From JAAFHN01 sp031421855 (lineage in GTDB: Bacteria > Pseudomonadota > Gammaproteobacteria > Burkholderiales > Burkholderiaceae_C): DNA of 27,413 nt. The stretch lies in contig JANOPN010000169.1 in the NCBI GenBank assembly GCA_031421855.1, positions 1 to 27,413 of the forward strand. The letters run 5' to 3'. Under the pieces are notes generated by a model. The model did no database searches and was not told the origin of the DNA. It was given only the letters and a program-made list of their open reading frames with translations. Below are positions 1 to 7,667 of the stretch, one piece after another. Each line of letters starts with the position of its first letter. The first letter of the stretch is position 1. Position numbers and translations under genes: made by a program.

Positions 1-2
1 CT

Positions 3-158
3 GGTTCTAAACCCGTGGCGGAGTATCCAAATCATCACACCGGCTGGCTATTTGGGTTGAACTCGCGATGGCGACTACCGCCAACGCCCCAGGATCGTTC
101 GCCTGGTCAACGCATTGACGCTTCGGGTCAAGCGAGTCGGCCAGCGGTCAATTTTTGA
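3..158 (+). other. possible 3' end of a gene cut by the window edge
   Basis: One forward frame is open from base 3 to a TGA at 156-158 and would encode 51 residues (starting GSKPVAEYPNHH and ending SRPAVNF). I do not recognise the sequence. The opposite strand also has a stretch of comparable length free of stops, so this could be chance. Nothing else in bases 1-160 looks like a gene, RNA or regulatory site. Confidence 0.18.
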
Positions 159-160
159 TT

Positions 161-205
161 GACTTTTGGCTCTGGGTCGCCGAATTCATTGAGTTCAACG
201 CTATC
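161..205 (-). repeat. dispersed repeat, copy A
   Basis: On the minus strand this reads GATAGC..., then CTCAATGAATTCGGCGACCC, and then GAGCCAAAAGTC. It aligns without gaps to the other copies at 5008, 8090, 10810, 16835, 22236 and 24516. It is one of the more diverged copies: the bases after GATAGC are GTTGAACT where most copies have AACAAACC. It lies 15 bp from the palindromic-ended element at 221-324. Confidence 0.6.
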
Positions 206-220
206 TTTTTGTATAACCAC

Positions 221-324
221 TAGGACTTACGCAAAATTGTTCCAGCAAGGCGCTGCGACGAAGACAGTGCGAATTGCACGGCTAGGAGCGGCAACGCCGC
301 TGGGGCGGTTTTGCGTAAGTCCTA
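221..324. mobile_element. 104-bp MITE-like or REP-like element with terminal inverted repeats
   Basis: The left end TAGGACTTACGCAAAA (221-236) is the exact inverse complement of the right end (309-324). The direct repeat ACCAC flanks the element at 216-220 and 325-329; it extends to TAACCAC if the last two bases of the element are counted as flank. This is what a small transposed element with target-site duplication looks like. There is no coding capacity. A shorter, decayed relative lies at 17048-17115. The right end is 6 bp from the stop codon of the regulator gene at 331, so the fold could also end that transcript. The mobilising transposase is not in the window. Confidence 0.6.
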
Positions 325-330
325 ACCACA

Positions 331-1338
331 TCACAAACCCGTGCGTCGCATTTGGCTTGGCGTGGCACCAGTTGCCTTCATCAGCAGCCGCCTCAGCGAC
401 GTCGCATCGGCATAGCCGACTCGGGCGGATACTTCGTCAACGGATAGATTGCTGCCTTCAAGCAGCGCTTTGGCTCGGGACAGTCGCAGTTGTTGAATCA
501 AAGCCGTAGGCGGCGCACCGGTTGCGGCGATCACGTGACGCGCAAGGGTGCGCTCGCTCATGCAAGCCCAACGCGCCAACGCTTTCACACTGGCGACAAC
601 GGGTAGGCTAGCCTCAATGTGGGCGGACAAACGCGACATCAAATCGTCGCCACCAAAAAGCATGGCCGGAATCACATATTGCGACTGCGCGCCGCGCGCA
701 TCGATCAGCAACAGCTGTGCAACCGATTTGGCGAGTGCCGCGCCGCAGTTTTGTCGCAGCAAATGCATCATCAAGTCGGTGTGCCCCAAAGCGGCACCGG
801 CGGTGGTGACCGAGCCGTCTTGAACAACCATTTGAGCGGCATCGACGTGTTGACAAGCCATTGCACTCGCATCGCCTGCCCGTTTGAGCTGGCTCAAGGT
901 CGGCGCAAGCCACCAGGTTGTGGTGGCCGTTTTGTCCTCAACCACGCCCGCGTGAGCCAGCAAAAACACGGCTGAACAAGATGCCGCTACCCGCCCGCCG
1001 CTGGCGACATGCTGGCCAATTGCGGATGCAACGGCGATGGCATCGGCCTGGCCCAGTCGCCGTGTCAGCCCAGACGCGCTGCTGACTGCCAGACCCGGCA
1101 CCACCCAAATCGATTGAACCTCGCCCAAATCGGTGTCGAGGCGCTCGGTATCGACGCTCAAGCCGCTGCTCAGGCGTACAGGCCCCCCAGTGGCTGACAC
1201 GACGCGCCAACTCGGCCCGTTGCCGCCACCTTGGCGCTTGGACATTGCCGCCGCGGTCGACAGCACATCCACGCTTACGGCAACTGCCGTTGCAAACGCG
1301 TCTTCGAGAACAATGAGTGTGACGTGCATGCATTCCAT
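331..1338 (-). CDS. GlxA-family (DJ-1/PfpI + AraC) transcriptional regulator
   Basis: The 335-residue product has two parts. Residues 1 to about 190 have the DJ-1/PfpI glutamine-amidotransferase-like fold typical of GlxA-type regulators (start HVTLIVLEDAFATAVAVSVDVL, then the IWVVPGL and AASCSAVFLLAHAG segments). Residues from about 240 form an AraC/XylS DNA-binding domain with two helix-turn-helix motifs (ALARWACMSERTLARHV; LSVDEVSARVGYADATSLRRL). Family length is normally 310-340 residues, so the gene looks complete. It is divergent from the dienelactone-hydrolase-like gene at 1442, and a perfect inverted repeat lies between them at 1365-1384. It probably controls that neighbour and itself. 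The inducer is unknown. The ATG at 1338 fits the start of the first beta strand. Confidence 0.88.
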   Translation of the reverse strand: MECMHVTLIVLEDAFATAVAVSVDVLSTAAAMSKRQGGGNGPSWRVVSATGGPVRLSSGLSVDTERLDTDLGEVQSIWVVPGLAVSSASGLTRRLGQADAIAVASAIGQHVASGGRVAASCSAVFLLAHAGVVEDKTATTTWWLAPTLSQLKRAGDASAMACQHVDAAQMVVQDGSVTTAGAALGHTDLMMHLLRQNCGAALAKSVAQLLLIDARGAQSQYVIPAMLFGGDDLMSRLSAHIEASLPVVASVKALARWACMSERTLARHVIAATGAPPTALIQQLRLSRAKALLEGSNLSVDEVSARVGYADATSLRRLLMKATGATPSQMRRTGL

Positions 1339-1364
1339 TTGTATTTTGGCTGATTCTGCATGAA

Positions 1365-1384
1365 AAGTGTCGTATCTGACACTT
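1365..1384. promoter_or_regulatory. inverted repeat, candidate operator between divergent genes
   Basis: AAGTGTC, six bases, then GACACTT form a perfect 7+7 inverted repeat. It is 27 bp upstream of the regulator start (1338) and 58 bp upstream of the hydrolase start (1442). Position and symmetry suggest an operator. AraC-family proteins often use direct repeats, so assigning it to the adjacent regulator is inference. Confidence 0.5.
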
Positions 1385-1441
1385 CAACCCGCGAATCAAT
1401 CGGTTTCCAATCGATCTACTCCACCACCACAAAGGCGCGAC

Positions 1442-2320
1442 ATGACCCAAACCGACATGAACCTAGCCGACGAACTCGGCGATTTTGATCACCGAAAAGT
1501 CACGCTCAATGACGCCACCAAAACCGTGCATGTAGCCGGGCGCGGGCCCGCCGTGATCGTGATGACCGAGATGCCCGGCATCAGCCCCCAGGTCGCGCGG
1601 TTTGCGCGCTGGGTCGTCGAGGCAGGGTTCACCGTCTATGTGCCGTCGCTGTTTGGTGTCGATGGTGCCGTGCCGAGCGCGCAGGGCGGCGTGGCGATCA
1701 TGCAGCGGGCTTGCGTGAGCGCAGAGTTTCGAGCGTTTGCCAACAAAAAGGGCGACAACCAAGCCAGCCCCGTCACGCACTGGCTGCGCGCGCTTGCACA
1801 GCTGGCGCACCGTGAATGCGGCGGGCCGGGCGTGGGGGCCATTGGCATGTGCTTCACCGGCAACTTCGCGCTGACCATGATGCTGGACAGCGCCACGCTC
1901 GCGCCCGTGCTTTGTCAACCCTCGCTGCCATTTGACGACCCCGCTGGTTTGGAGATTAGCCCCGGTGACCTCGTACGCGTCAAAGAAAGGCTGGATCGAG
2001 AGGACCTTACCGTGTTGGCATACCGGTTTGAGGGCGACAAGTACTGCAAAGCCGAGCGCTTCAACGCCTATTCGCAGGCCTTAGGCCAGCGCTTTGTGGC
2101 TCACGTTTTGCCCGACAGTGCCGCCAACCGCGAGCTGAACAACCCGTTTTTTGAGCGCGTAGTCGCAAGCCCGCACAGCGTCGTCACAACCCACCTGATC
2201 GATCAAGCCGGTCAGCCCACACGGGTTGCCCGAGATCAAATACTGGCATTTTTTTCTCAGCGCTTGATCTCAAACCCACCTCAATCGACCTCACCTCACA
2301 TCGACGGACACACCCCATGA
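1442..2320 (+). CDS. dienelactone hydrolase family protein
   Basis: The product is an alpha/beta-hydrolase of the dienelactone hydrolase type, about 292 residues from the ATG at 1442. I prefer this start because AAAGG lies 6 bases upstream and the residues before it (an in-frame ATG at 1367 exists) look random and overlap the operator region. Family features are the strand VIVMTEMPGISPQVARFARW near the N terminus and the nucleophile elbow GMCFTG with cysteine 137 in the nucleophile position, as in dienelactone hydrolases. A late His is present in the segment SPHSVVTTH. Enzymes of this family open lactone or ester substrates in the cytoplasm; the substrate here is not predictable. Its stop overlaps the next start (ATGA), so it is cotranscribed with the MAPEG gene, and it is divergent from a GlxA-type regulator. 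Confidence 0.85.
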   Translation: MTQTDMNLADELGDFDHRKVTLNDATKTVHVAGRGPAVIVMTEMPGISPQVARFARWVVEAGFTVYVPSLFGVDGAVPSAQGGVAIMQRACVSAEFRAFANKKGDNQASPVTHWLRALAQLAHRECGGPGVGAIGMCFTGNFALTMMLDSATLAPVLCQPSLPFDDPAGLEISPGDLVRVKERLDREDLTVLAYRFEGDKYCKAERFNAYSQALGQRFVAHVLPDSAANRELNNPFFERVVASPHSVVTTHLIDQAGQPTRVARDQILAFFSQRLISNPPQSTSPHIDGHTP

Positions 2321-2760
2321 ACACGACAACTTCGCTCATCCTGTCATGCCTAGCCCTGATTTTTTTGGTCGCCGCCATTGGCACGCGCATGCTTCGGGCG
2401 CGCATTCGCGAGATGAAGGCCCGGCGCTTTCACCCGCAATCGGTAGCCACCAGCGCGACCTCAGCGGCCGGATTTCAGTCGCTACCCGCGATTCAGGCCT
2501 CTGACAACTTCAAAAACCTGTTCGAAGTGCCGACCTTGTTTTATCCGCTGTGCGTGGGTCTTATCGCAACTGGCCATGCGTCGACCGCATTTGCCGCAGC
2601 TGCATGGGCGTTTGTGATGCTGCGCATCATTCACAGCGTCATTCAGTGCACCCACAACCAAGTCAAACCGCGGTTCTTGGCATTTGTCGCAAGCTCAGCT
2701 GTCTTGCTTGGCATGTGGACGGCGTTCGCGCTTGCGTTGCTGTTTGCTCTAGGGCGCTGA
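2317..2760 (+). CDS. MAPEG family membrane protein
   Basis: The 147-residue protein has about four hydrophobic segments (residues 5-25, 70-90, 90-110, 122-145). It carries the MAPEG signature area FKNLFEVPTLFYPLCVGL followed by AWAFVMLRIIHSVIQCTHNQ, whose arginine and histidine positions are typical. MAPEG proteins are membrane-bound and include glutathione-dependent enzymes; many bacterial members have no assigned reaction. The start ATG overlaps the stop of the upstream hydrolase gene (ATGA), so translation is probably coupled. The 3' end lies only 4 bp from the end of the convergent foldase gene, and I see no terminator hairpin between them. Confidence 0.88.
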   Translation: MNTTTSLILSCLALIFLVAAIGTRMLRARIREMKARRFHPQSVATSATSAAGFQSLPAIQASDNFKNLFEVPTLFYPLCVGLIATGHASTAFAAAAWAFVMLRIIHSVIQCTHNQVKPRFLAFVASSAVLLGMWTAFALALLFALGR

Positions 2761-2764
2761 CCAA

Positions 2765-3772
2765 TCATTGCGGCTCGTACGCGGCCAAGCGCCTTTGCTC
2801 CTCTTCGCTGAATCGGCTTCTTTGCAAGGCGGCGAGAGCCTGTTGGCGCTCAGACGCCGATGCGTTGGCACCCAGCCCCGCGAGGAGTTGGGCTCGCGCC
2901 TCAAGGTAGGTTGCAATTCGCCCCTTCCACGCCGACTCTTCTCGGTCCAAATCGGCCAGTCGGTTGGCCGCATTGGCATCAAATTCTTTGGCGCGCAGGC
3001 GATACACATCGTCGTCGCTTGCGCCCTTGGCTCGCAGCTCAGTAACTGAGTGCTCTACTCGAGAGACAGCCTGTATCGCTTGAGCGTCCGCCTTCAATGC
3101 CGCTGGCATGGCTGCATCCAAAGCAGCCAATTGCAGCTGCTTTTGCTCAACCGTCAGCCCCTTATTTTCGGCAAGCTCCAACCGCGCCACCGCATCAAGG
3201 TCCATCGCATCTTCAAACCCAAACATGCCGTCAATCTCGTCTCGGCTGAAAAACTTGGTGCGGAGGGTCTGCTGGGCAAGCATGCGCTGTCGAATAGCCG
3301 CCACACCCGTGCCAACCAGCTCCGGTTTGGCTTCCAAATCAACCAGCGCCCGTTTGAACCCCAAATAGCTGTCAAGCAAACCCCGGGCACGCTTGGCCGT
3401 GGGCGCTGGTAAGCCTTTGTCCAGCTCGGCTTGGATTTGCCGAACGATGCCTGCCAAGCTTTGCTCACCTTGCGCGCTGAGGTAGTAGTCAAAAAACCGC
3501 CGCAATTCGCCGTATGCCAGCGGCGCGCCATCAATCCATGCGCCCTGCGGATTGACTTTGAACAAATTGCCATCCGCGCGCGTGCCGTCTTGCGATTTCA
3601 CAAAAGCCGTTTTGTTGCTGTTTGTGGGCACTGACAGCGCACCGATTGCCTTGGCGCTGCCCAGTGACTGTTGTGGCCAAAAAGCCCACAACAGTCCAGC
3701 GGCCACGATTGCACCGCCGAGTACCCAAGCCGCGCGGCGGCGCTGGCCGTTGGCAAAGATGATCACGGCCAC
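2765..3772 (-). CDS. lifO: lipase-specific foldase (lipase chaperone)
   Basis: The 335-residue protein is an inner-membrane-anchored steric chaperone that folds the partner lipase in the periplasm before its secretion. An N-terminal membrane anchor is visible at about residues 14-31 (WVLGGAIVAAGLLWAFW), followed by a variable linker. The signature RxxFDYxLSA of the Lif family is present at residues 91-100. The rest is helical and rich in Ala, Leu and Gln, ending in FSEEEQRRLAAYEPQ as expected for the C-terminal headpiece domain. Length matches the family (320-360). The start is a GTG at 3772, 19 bp after the lipase stop, with AAGG upstream. Order lipase then foldase on one strand is the standard operon. 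Confidence 0.93.
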   Translation of the reverse strand: MAVIIFANGQRRRAAWVLGGAIVAAGLLWAFWPQQSLGSAKAIGALSVPTNSNKTAFVKSQDGTRADGNLFKVNPQGAWIDGAPLAYGELRRFFDYYLSAQGEQSLAGIVRQIQAELDKGLPAPTAKRARGLLDSYLGFKRALVDLEAKPELVGTGVAAIRQRMLAQQTLRTKFFSRDEIDGMFGFEDAMDLDAVARLELAENKGLTVEQKQLQLAALDAAMPAALKADAQAIQAVSRVEHSVTELRAKGASDDDVYRLRAKEFDANAANRLADLDREESAWKGRIATYLEARAQLLAGLGANASASERQQALAALQRSRFSEEEQRRLAAYEPQ

Positions 3773-3791
3773 GGCGGTCTACCTTGCTTGC

Positions 3792-4736
3792 TCAAAGTCC
3801 TTGGTTTTTGAGGCGGTTGGCTTGTTGGCGAAACAGCGTCACGGGGCTGGTCTCAAACAAATTGACGATGCCCACGGTTTGATTGACTTCGTCCAAATGG
3901 TTCATCGCGTAGTCGTCGCGAATCACGCGTCCCAAACGGCTGGAGCAGCTCGACACCAAGCCATCGTTTTTCGCGCCTTTAAAAGCCAGCGAAGTCAAGG
4001 CAAGCGCGGGGTCAACGATGTCAAACACATTCGTGTAGGGCTGCGCACCGCTCCATGAGAAGTAAGCCACGCCGCGCGCCGTGTAAGCACCTTCGCCGCA
4101 AGTTGTTGTGGGCAAGCCTTCGGGGTGTGCCAAATTGAATTTGGCGGTGCCCGCAGTGCTTAGCGCTTGCACTGCCGCGAGTGAGTTTTGGCTCAAACCT
4201 GATCCGCCCGAGAGAAAACTGATCACAGTACCCAAGCCGTTGGTGATTGACACCAACACGGCATTGGTAAACGAGCCAGCAGGTGCCACGCCAAGAATCA
4301 CGTCCGCCACGGTTGAGCCTTTGTTCACCCCGCCGATTGACGTGACCGATGCCACCAAATCAGGCCTGACCGAAGCGACGTAGCGCGAAGTCGGCGCGCC
4401 GTGGCTGTGCCCCATCAAGTTGACCTTGGCTGCGCCCGTGACGGCCAAAATCTGCTTCACCTGTGTCAGCAGCTGCTCGCCCCGAACCTCGGTGCTGTTA
4501 GCCGCCGACACTTGCACGGTGTACACGCGCGCGCCGTCCGCACGCAACGCGCTCGGGATGCCATAGAAATACTCCACGGGCCCAATATTGTCAAAGCCAA
4601 ACAAGCCATGCACGAGCACGATGGGGTACTTGGTTTGGGTGTAGCCCTGCGCAGACGCGGTGAAAGGCAAAAAAGACAGGGCGAACAAAAAAATCGCCAT
4701 CAATCGAGTCGTTGTATTTTTCAAAAATGTCTCCAT
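3792..4736 (-). CDS. secreted triacylglycerol lipase, family I (Lif-dependent)
   Basis: The 314-residue precursor hydrolyses long-chain triacylglycerols outside the cell. I start it at the ATG at 4736 (METFLK...); the longer frame from 4778 adds 14 residues before the signal peptide. The signal peptide probably ends after ASA (residue 29). The oxyanion-hole segment is HGLFGFDN (43-50). The nucleophile elbow GHSHG gives Ser111. Asp258 (KNDG) and His280 complete the triad. HLDEVNQ (280-286) matches the calcium-binding loop of family I.1/I.2 lipases, with Asp282 and Gln286 as ligands. Cys213 and Cys264 can form the conserved disulfide. The foldase gene follows directly. Such lipases normally leave by the type II secretion system, which is not in this window. 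Confidence 0.93.
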   Translation of the reverse strand: METFLKNTTTRLMAIFLFALSFLPFTASAQGYTQTKYPIVLVHGLFGFDNIGPVEYFYGIPSALRADGARVYTVQVSAANSTEVRGEQLLTQVKQILAVTGAAKVNLMGHSHGAPTSRYVASVRPDLVASVTSIGGVNKGSTVADVILGVAPAGSFTNAVLVSITNGLGTVISFLSGGSGLSQNSLAAVQALSTAGTAKFNLAHPEGLPTTTCGEGAYTARGVAYFSWSGAQPYTNVFDIVDPALALTSLAFKGAKNDGLVSSCSSRLGRVIRDDYAMNHLDEVNQTVGIVNLFETSPVTLFRQQANRLKNQGL

Positions 4737-4778
4737 CGGGTTAAGTGAATTCAGCCACGGCAAAACGAAAAGCCGCAA

Positions 4779-5120
4779 CGCGTCAATCGCTAAAGATTGA
4801 TTCAGTTTTGAGCGGAAGCCTGAAGCTGAATCTTAAAAAGCACGGTCGTGCTAATTGCCGAGAATGTAATTTCGCCGACTTGTTTTCGTCGTGCTGGTAA
4901 ACCCTTGATTCATCTCAAAACCGATGCGTTTGAGGCGGAACATCTAAATTACCAATTCGCATGCGACAACGCGAGCAAACATCACCGCACGAAGTTATTC
5001 ACAAAAAGATAGCAACAAACCCAATGAAATCCGTGACCAATGGCAAATAATTCATCAAGACAGCTTCAAAACCCGCTTTCAACCCATCACAATGACGCTG
5101 AGTAGGCACCAAGGATTTCT
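4779..5120. other. intergenic region between lipase and lipoprotein genes
   Basis: These bases separate two divergent genes, so they must hold both promoters. I find no convincing -35/-10 pair. The only clear element is a dispersed-repeat copy at 5008-5050. No ORF with protein character is visible. Confidence 0.5.
5008..5050 (+). repeat. dispersed repeat, copy B
   Basis: It reads GATAGCAACAAACCCAATGA and then AATCCGTGACCAATGGC. It is nearly identical to copy C (8090) and copy E (16835), with one shifted base in the middle. It lies about 70 bp upstream of the lipoprotein gene. Confidence 0.75.
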
Positions 5121-7160
5121 ATGTTGACGCAACCACCAACCCAACAGACCGCGAGCAATCGAACGCGCCCACTTGCCGTCTTCGCAGCTGCGCTGATCTC
5201 TGCGTGCGGCGGCGGTGGCGGCGGTGGTGGTGGCTACGCGCCCGCTTCGCCTGGCAACAACAACCCGGTCGGCGCGAGTTGCGCAACCGATCGCGCCGTG
5301 GTTGAGGTCTCTGCGGTTACCAAGTCGGGTCACAACTTGGAGCTTGCGCTGCGCTCTTGTGCCGCGCCGCTGGCATCGTTTGAGTGGCGGCAAACGGCTG
5401 GACCTGCCATTTCCAGCTTGCTTGGGGCGCGGTCGGCTGCTCTGAGTGTCGAGCCACCTGCAGCGGGGTCTTACGGGTTTGAGGTTCGCTACGTAGACGA
5501 GTTGGGCACTTCGCGCACGGCCAATGCAACAGTGAACGTGGCTGGCGCTGCGGCAACCGAGGTCGTTGTGCGCGGCGACCCAGTCGTTTGGGGCTACAGC
5601 ACCTTGTCGGCCAGGGCTTGGCTGCCCGCTTTGTCCGCGGCTGATGCGGCAACCGCGCGTTTCAGTTGGACCCAAATCAGCGGCCCCACACTTGCATTGA
5701 CTGAACCCACCAACCCGGTGCAGATCATTCAAGCCCCTGTCGTGCAAGCGGACACCACGGCGCGACTGCGCGCCGTGGCGCAGCTAGCTGACGGTCGCCA
5801 ACTCACGGGTGAGTTCAACTTGTTGATTCAACCCCCGCCGGCCTACCCACAAACCAACCAAGCGCTTTGGGGTGCAACCCGCCCGGTATCGGCCGTGTTT
5901 GCGTACAAGCGCACCAGCCCCTACGCTGCGGCACTGAGCCGCTGCGTCTACCACCCAAGCTTGATCTACAACCAAACTTGCACCATGCGCGAGCTGCCAC
6001 TCTTGGGCACGCAAACCCAAGGGCTGGCGCCCACCGTTGAGCAGGTGATGGACCGGGTGCTCGTGTCGCACGAATGGATGGGTGAGGTGTTCGAGCGCTA
6101 TTTGCGCGAACAAGACACCTCGGGCGACTTGCGGCGGCAGTTGGCATCAACCACCGCCGTGGTGATCGGCGCTCGGGTGCGCCCGGCGTTTTATTGGGTC
6201 GCCACTGGCGCGATCTACCTCGACGCCGCCAACCTGTGGCTCACGCCCGAGCAGCGCGACACCTTGAGCGAGGCGCCCGATCCACGCTCCGCCTTCGGCC
6301 TCGATTTGGCCCACACGAGCCTGTGGCGATACGTCAAAAACAACCAATCTGCCGCCGTGACACCGGCCATCAGCCAGCGCCTGAGCCGCCCGTCGGACGC
6401 ATTGGTCGGCTCACTGACGCGGCTGATGTACCACGAGCTCACCCATGCGGCTGACTTCACGCCGCCCAGTCGACATTTGGTCATGAACCTCGACGGTCCT
6501 GTGAGCCAATCAGCGCGGTCTTGGGGTTCTGAGCGGCTGCAAAGCATTCCCCTGCGCTCGTCTGAGCTGTCTGGTGTGGCGCGGGTGCGCTTCTTCGGTG
6601 ATGCATCCACGGCCACACAGCGCGGCTACACGCCTGAGCAAGTGGGCGAGCTGTTTGCACAAGACGTTGCCACCGACTTTTACTCATACGCCGCGTCGAG
6701 TGGCACCGCGTATTCGGTCGAAGACACCGCCATGCTGCTCGAAGAAGCCCTCATGCAAGTGCGCCACGGCGTGCTGCGCGACGTGGCGGTCACGGCACCG
6801 ATTTTGAGTGGCCAAACCTCGGCCCAAGTGCTCGTTCGTTGGGGTCAACGCGGCCGGGTCGGCGATGCGCGCATTCGGCCACGGGTTCAGATCGCCGCCA
6901 ACGAGCTGATGCCTTGGTTGGGCAGCAACTTCGCGAGCAGCTTGGGCAGTCCAACCCAAATGCGCGCTGGCGCATCATGGCAAGACAACCTCAACCCCGC
7001 CACGACACCGAGCGGTGCGTCCCCAGAGCAGGCCAAGGCGGTGAGCTTTGCGCAAACCGGTCTAGCCGGTAACAGCGCCGACGACGCAGAACGCATCGCG
7101 CATTTGCGTCATTTGCAGCACCAAACGGAGCTGGTGATGCAGATGCGCCAAAGCCGTTGA
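5121..7160 (+). CDS. putative zinc-metallopeptidase lipoprotein with PKD/Ig-like domains
   Basis: I do not recognise a named family for the whole 679-residue protein. The N terminus has a hydrophobic segment ending in the lipobox ISAC, with lipidated Cys29 followed by nine glycines, so it is probably a membrane-anchored lipoprotein. Two beta-sandwich segments follow, about residues 45-140 and 140-238, with the PKD-type words FEWRQTAGP and FSWTQISGP. The C-terminal half, from about residue 245, contains YHELTHAADF, an HExxH zinc motif with His438, Glu439 and His442. A Glu-rich helix at 541-542 (MLLEEALMQ) could give a third ligand, but this is a guess. It stands alone, divergent from the lipase and followed by vapBC. 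A peptidase acting outside the inner membrane is the best inference. Confidence 0.75.
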   Translation: MLTQPPTQQTASNRTRPLAVFAAALISACGGGGGGGGGYAPASPGNNNPVGASCATDRAVVEVSAVTKSGHNLELALRSCAAPLASFEWRQTAGPAISSLLGARSAALSVEPPAAGSYGFEVRYVDELGTSRTANATVNVAGAAATEVVVRGDPVVWGYSTLSARAWLPALSAADAATARFSWTQISGPTLALTEPTNPVQIIQAPVVQADTTARLRAVAQLADGRQLTGEFNLLIQPPPAYPQTNQALWGATRPVSAVFAYKRTSPYAAALSRCVYHPSLIYNQTCTMRELPLLGTQTQGLAPTVEQVMDRVLVSHEWMGEVFERYLREQDTSGDLRRQLASTTAVVIGARVRPAFYWVATGAIYLDAANLWLTPEQRDTLSEAPDPRSAFGLDLAHTSLWRYVKNNQSAAVTPAISQRLSRPSDALVGSLTRLMYHELTHAADFTPPSRHLVMNLDGPVSQSARSWGSERLQSIPLRSSELSGVARVRFFGDASTATQRGYTPEQVGELFAQDVATDFYSYAASSGTAYSVEDTAMLLEEALMQVRHGVLRDVAVTAPILSGQTSAQVLVRWGQRGRVGDARIRPRVQIAANELMPWLGSNFASSLGSPTQMRAGASWQDNLNPATTPSGASPEQAKAVSFAQTGLAGNSADDAERIAHLRHLQHQTELVMQMRQSR

Positions 7161-7337
7161 TTCAACCCACAAGCAGCAGTTGGGCACATTTGAGCAAACC
7201 TGCATTCGCCTAAAGGGCCCCCTTTGGGCATCTGCTGTCACGGACGCTGAATAGCCCCTCGACTCAGGCTTTACGGCAACGAAGCGTGGATCAACTTCTG
7301 AGTAGAAATTGGGTACCTTTCAGTTGTGATGCGATAA
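7161..7337. other. intergenic region with a weak hairpin
   Basis: After the lipoprotein stop there is a short complementary pair, AAAGG (7212-7216) and CCTTT (7221-7225), with no T tract, so it is at best a poor terminator. The right part holds the vapB promoter (TTGGGT at 7309-7314). No ORF is supported here. Confidence 0.35.
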
Positions 7338-7338
7338 T
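7309..7338 (+). promoter_or_regulatory. predicted vapBC promoter
   Basis: TTGGGT (7309-7314) and GATAAT (7333-7338) are separated by 18 bp, a plausible sigma-70 promoter. The -10 box runs directly into the inverted repeat at 7338-7365, so repressor binding there would block it. The vapB start follows at 7368. Confidence 0.4.
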
Positions 7339-7365
7339 GTGTACGACATGTTTGAAACATACACA
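7338..7365. promoter_or_regulatory. candidate VapB operator (palindrome)
   Basis: ATGTTT-G-AAACAT (7348-7360) is a perfect palindrome. Outer half-sites TGTGTA (7338-7343) and TACACA (7360-7365) add a second complementary pair. It overlaps the predicted -10 box and ends just before the vapB start. VapBC complexes usually repress their own promoter by binding such palindromes, so this is the likely autoregulatory site. Confidence 0.5.
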
Positions 7366-7367
7366 CC

Positions 7368-7667
7368 ATGCGCACCAATATCGTGATCGACGACGACATC
7401 ATGCAAGCCGCCATGCACGGCGGCGGGTTCAAGACCAAGAAAGAGGCTGTCGAGGCGGGCTTGAAATTGCTTGCTCGCCAAGCGCATTACCGCGAGGTGC
7501 TCAAGTGGGAGGGCAAGTTGCACTGGGATGATCAGCCACAGCCGTTGGTGGCTCAAGCGAACATGATGGTGATGGAAGAAGACAGGTTGCAGCGTGTGCC
7601 ACCCCGAACCAACACCCAAGCGATTCACGCATCTGCGCCCAAGCGCAAAGCGACTGGAGCGGCTTGA
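7368..7667 (+). CDS. vapB: VapB-type antitoxin
   Basis: The first 60 residues match the VapB antitoxin family: MRTNIVIDDDIMQAAM is the beta-strand/helix DNA-binding start, KTKKEAVEAGLKLLARQ the helix, and EGKLHWDD the typical tail. Known relatives usually end about here at 60-70 residues, but this protein continues to 99 residues with an unrelated, basic tail (ending APKRKATGAA). The gene would bind and neutralise the VapC toxin and repress its own promoter at the palindrome upstream. The stop TGA overlaps the vapC ATG by one base, which supports one operon and translational coupling. Confidence 0.88.
   Translation: MRTNIVIDDDIMQAAMHGGGFKTKKEAVEAGLKLLARQAHYREVLKWEGKLHWDDQPQPLVAQANMMVMEEDRLQRVPPRTNTQAIHASAPKRKATGAA

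Noticed and set aside
5207..5237. GGN repeat tract after the lipobox as a phase-variable site
   Set aside because: The units are mixed GGC/GGT triplets, so slippage would change glycine number without shifting frame; poly-Gly after the lipidated Cys is common in such lipoproteins.
7212..7225. intrinsic terminator after the lipoprotein gene
   Set aside because: The stem is only five pairs with a four-base loop and no T tract follows.
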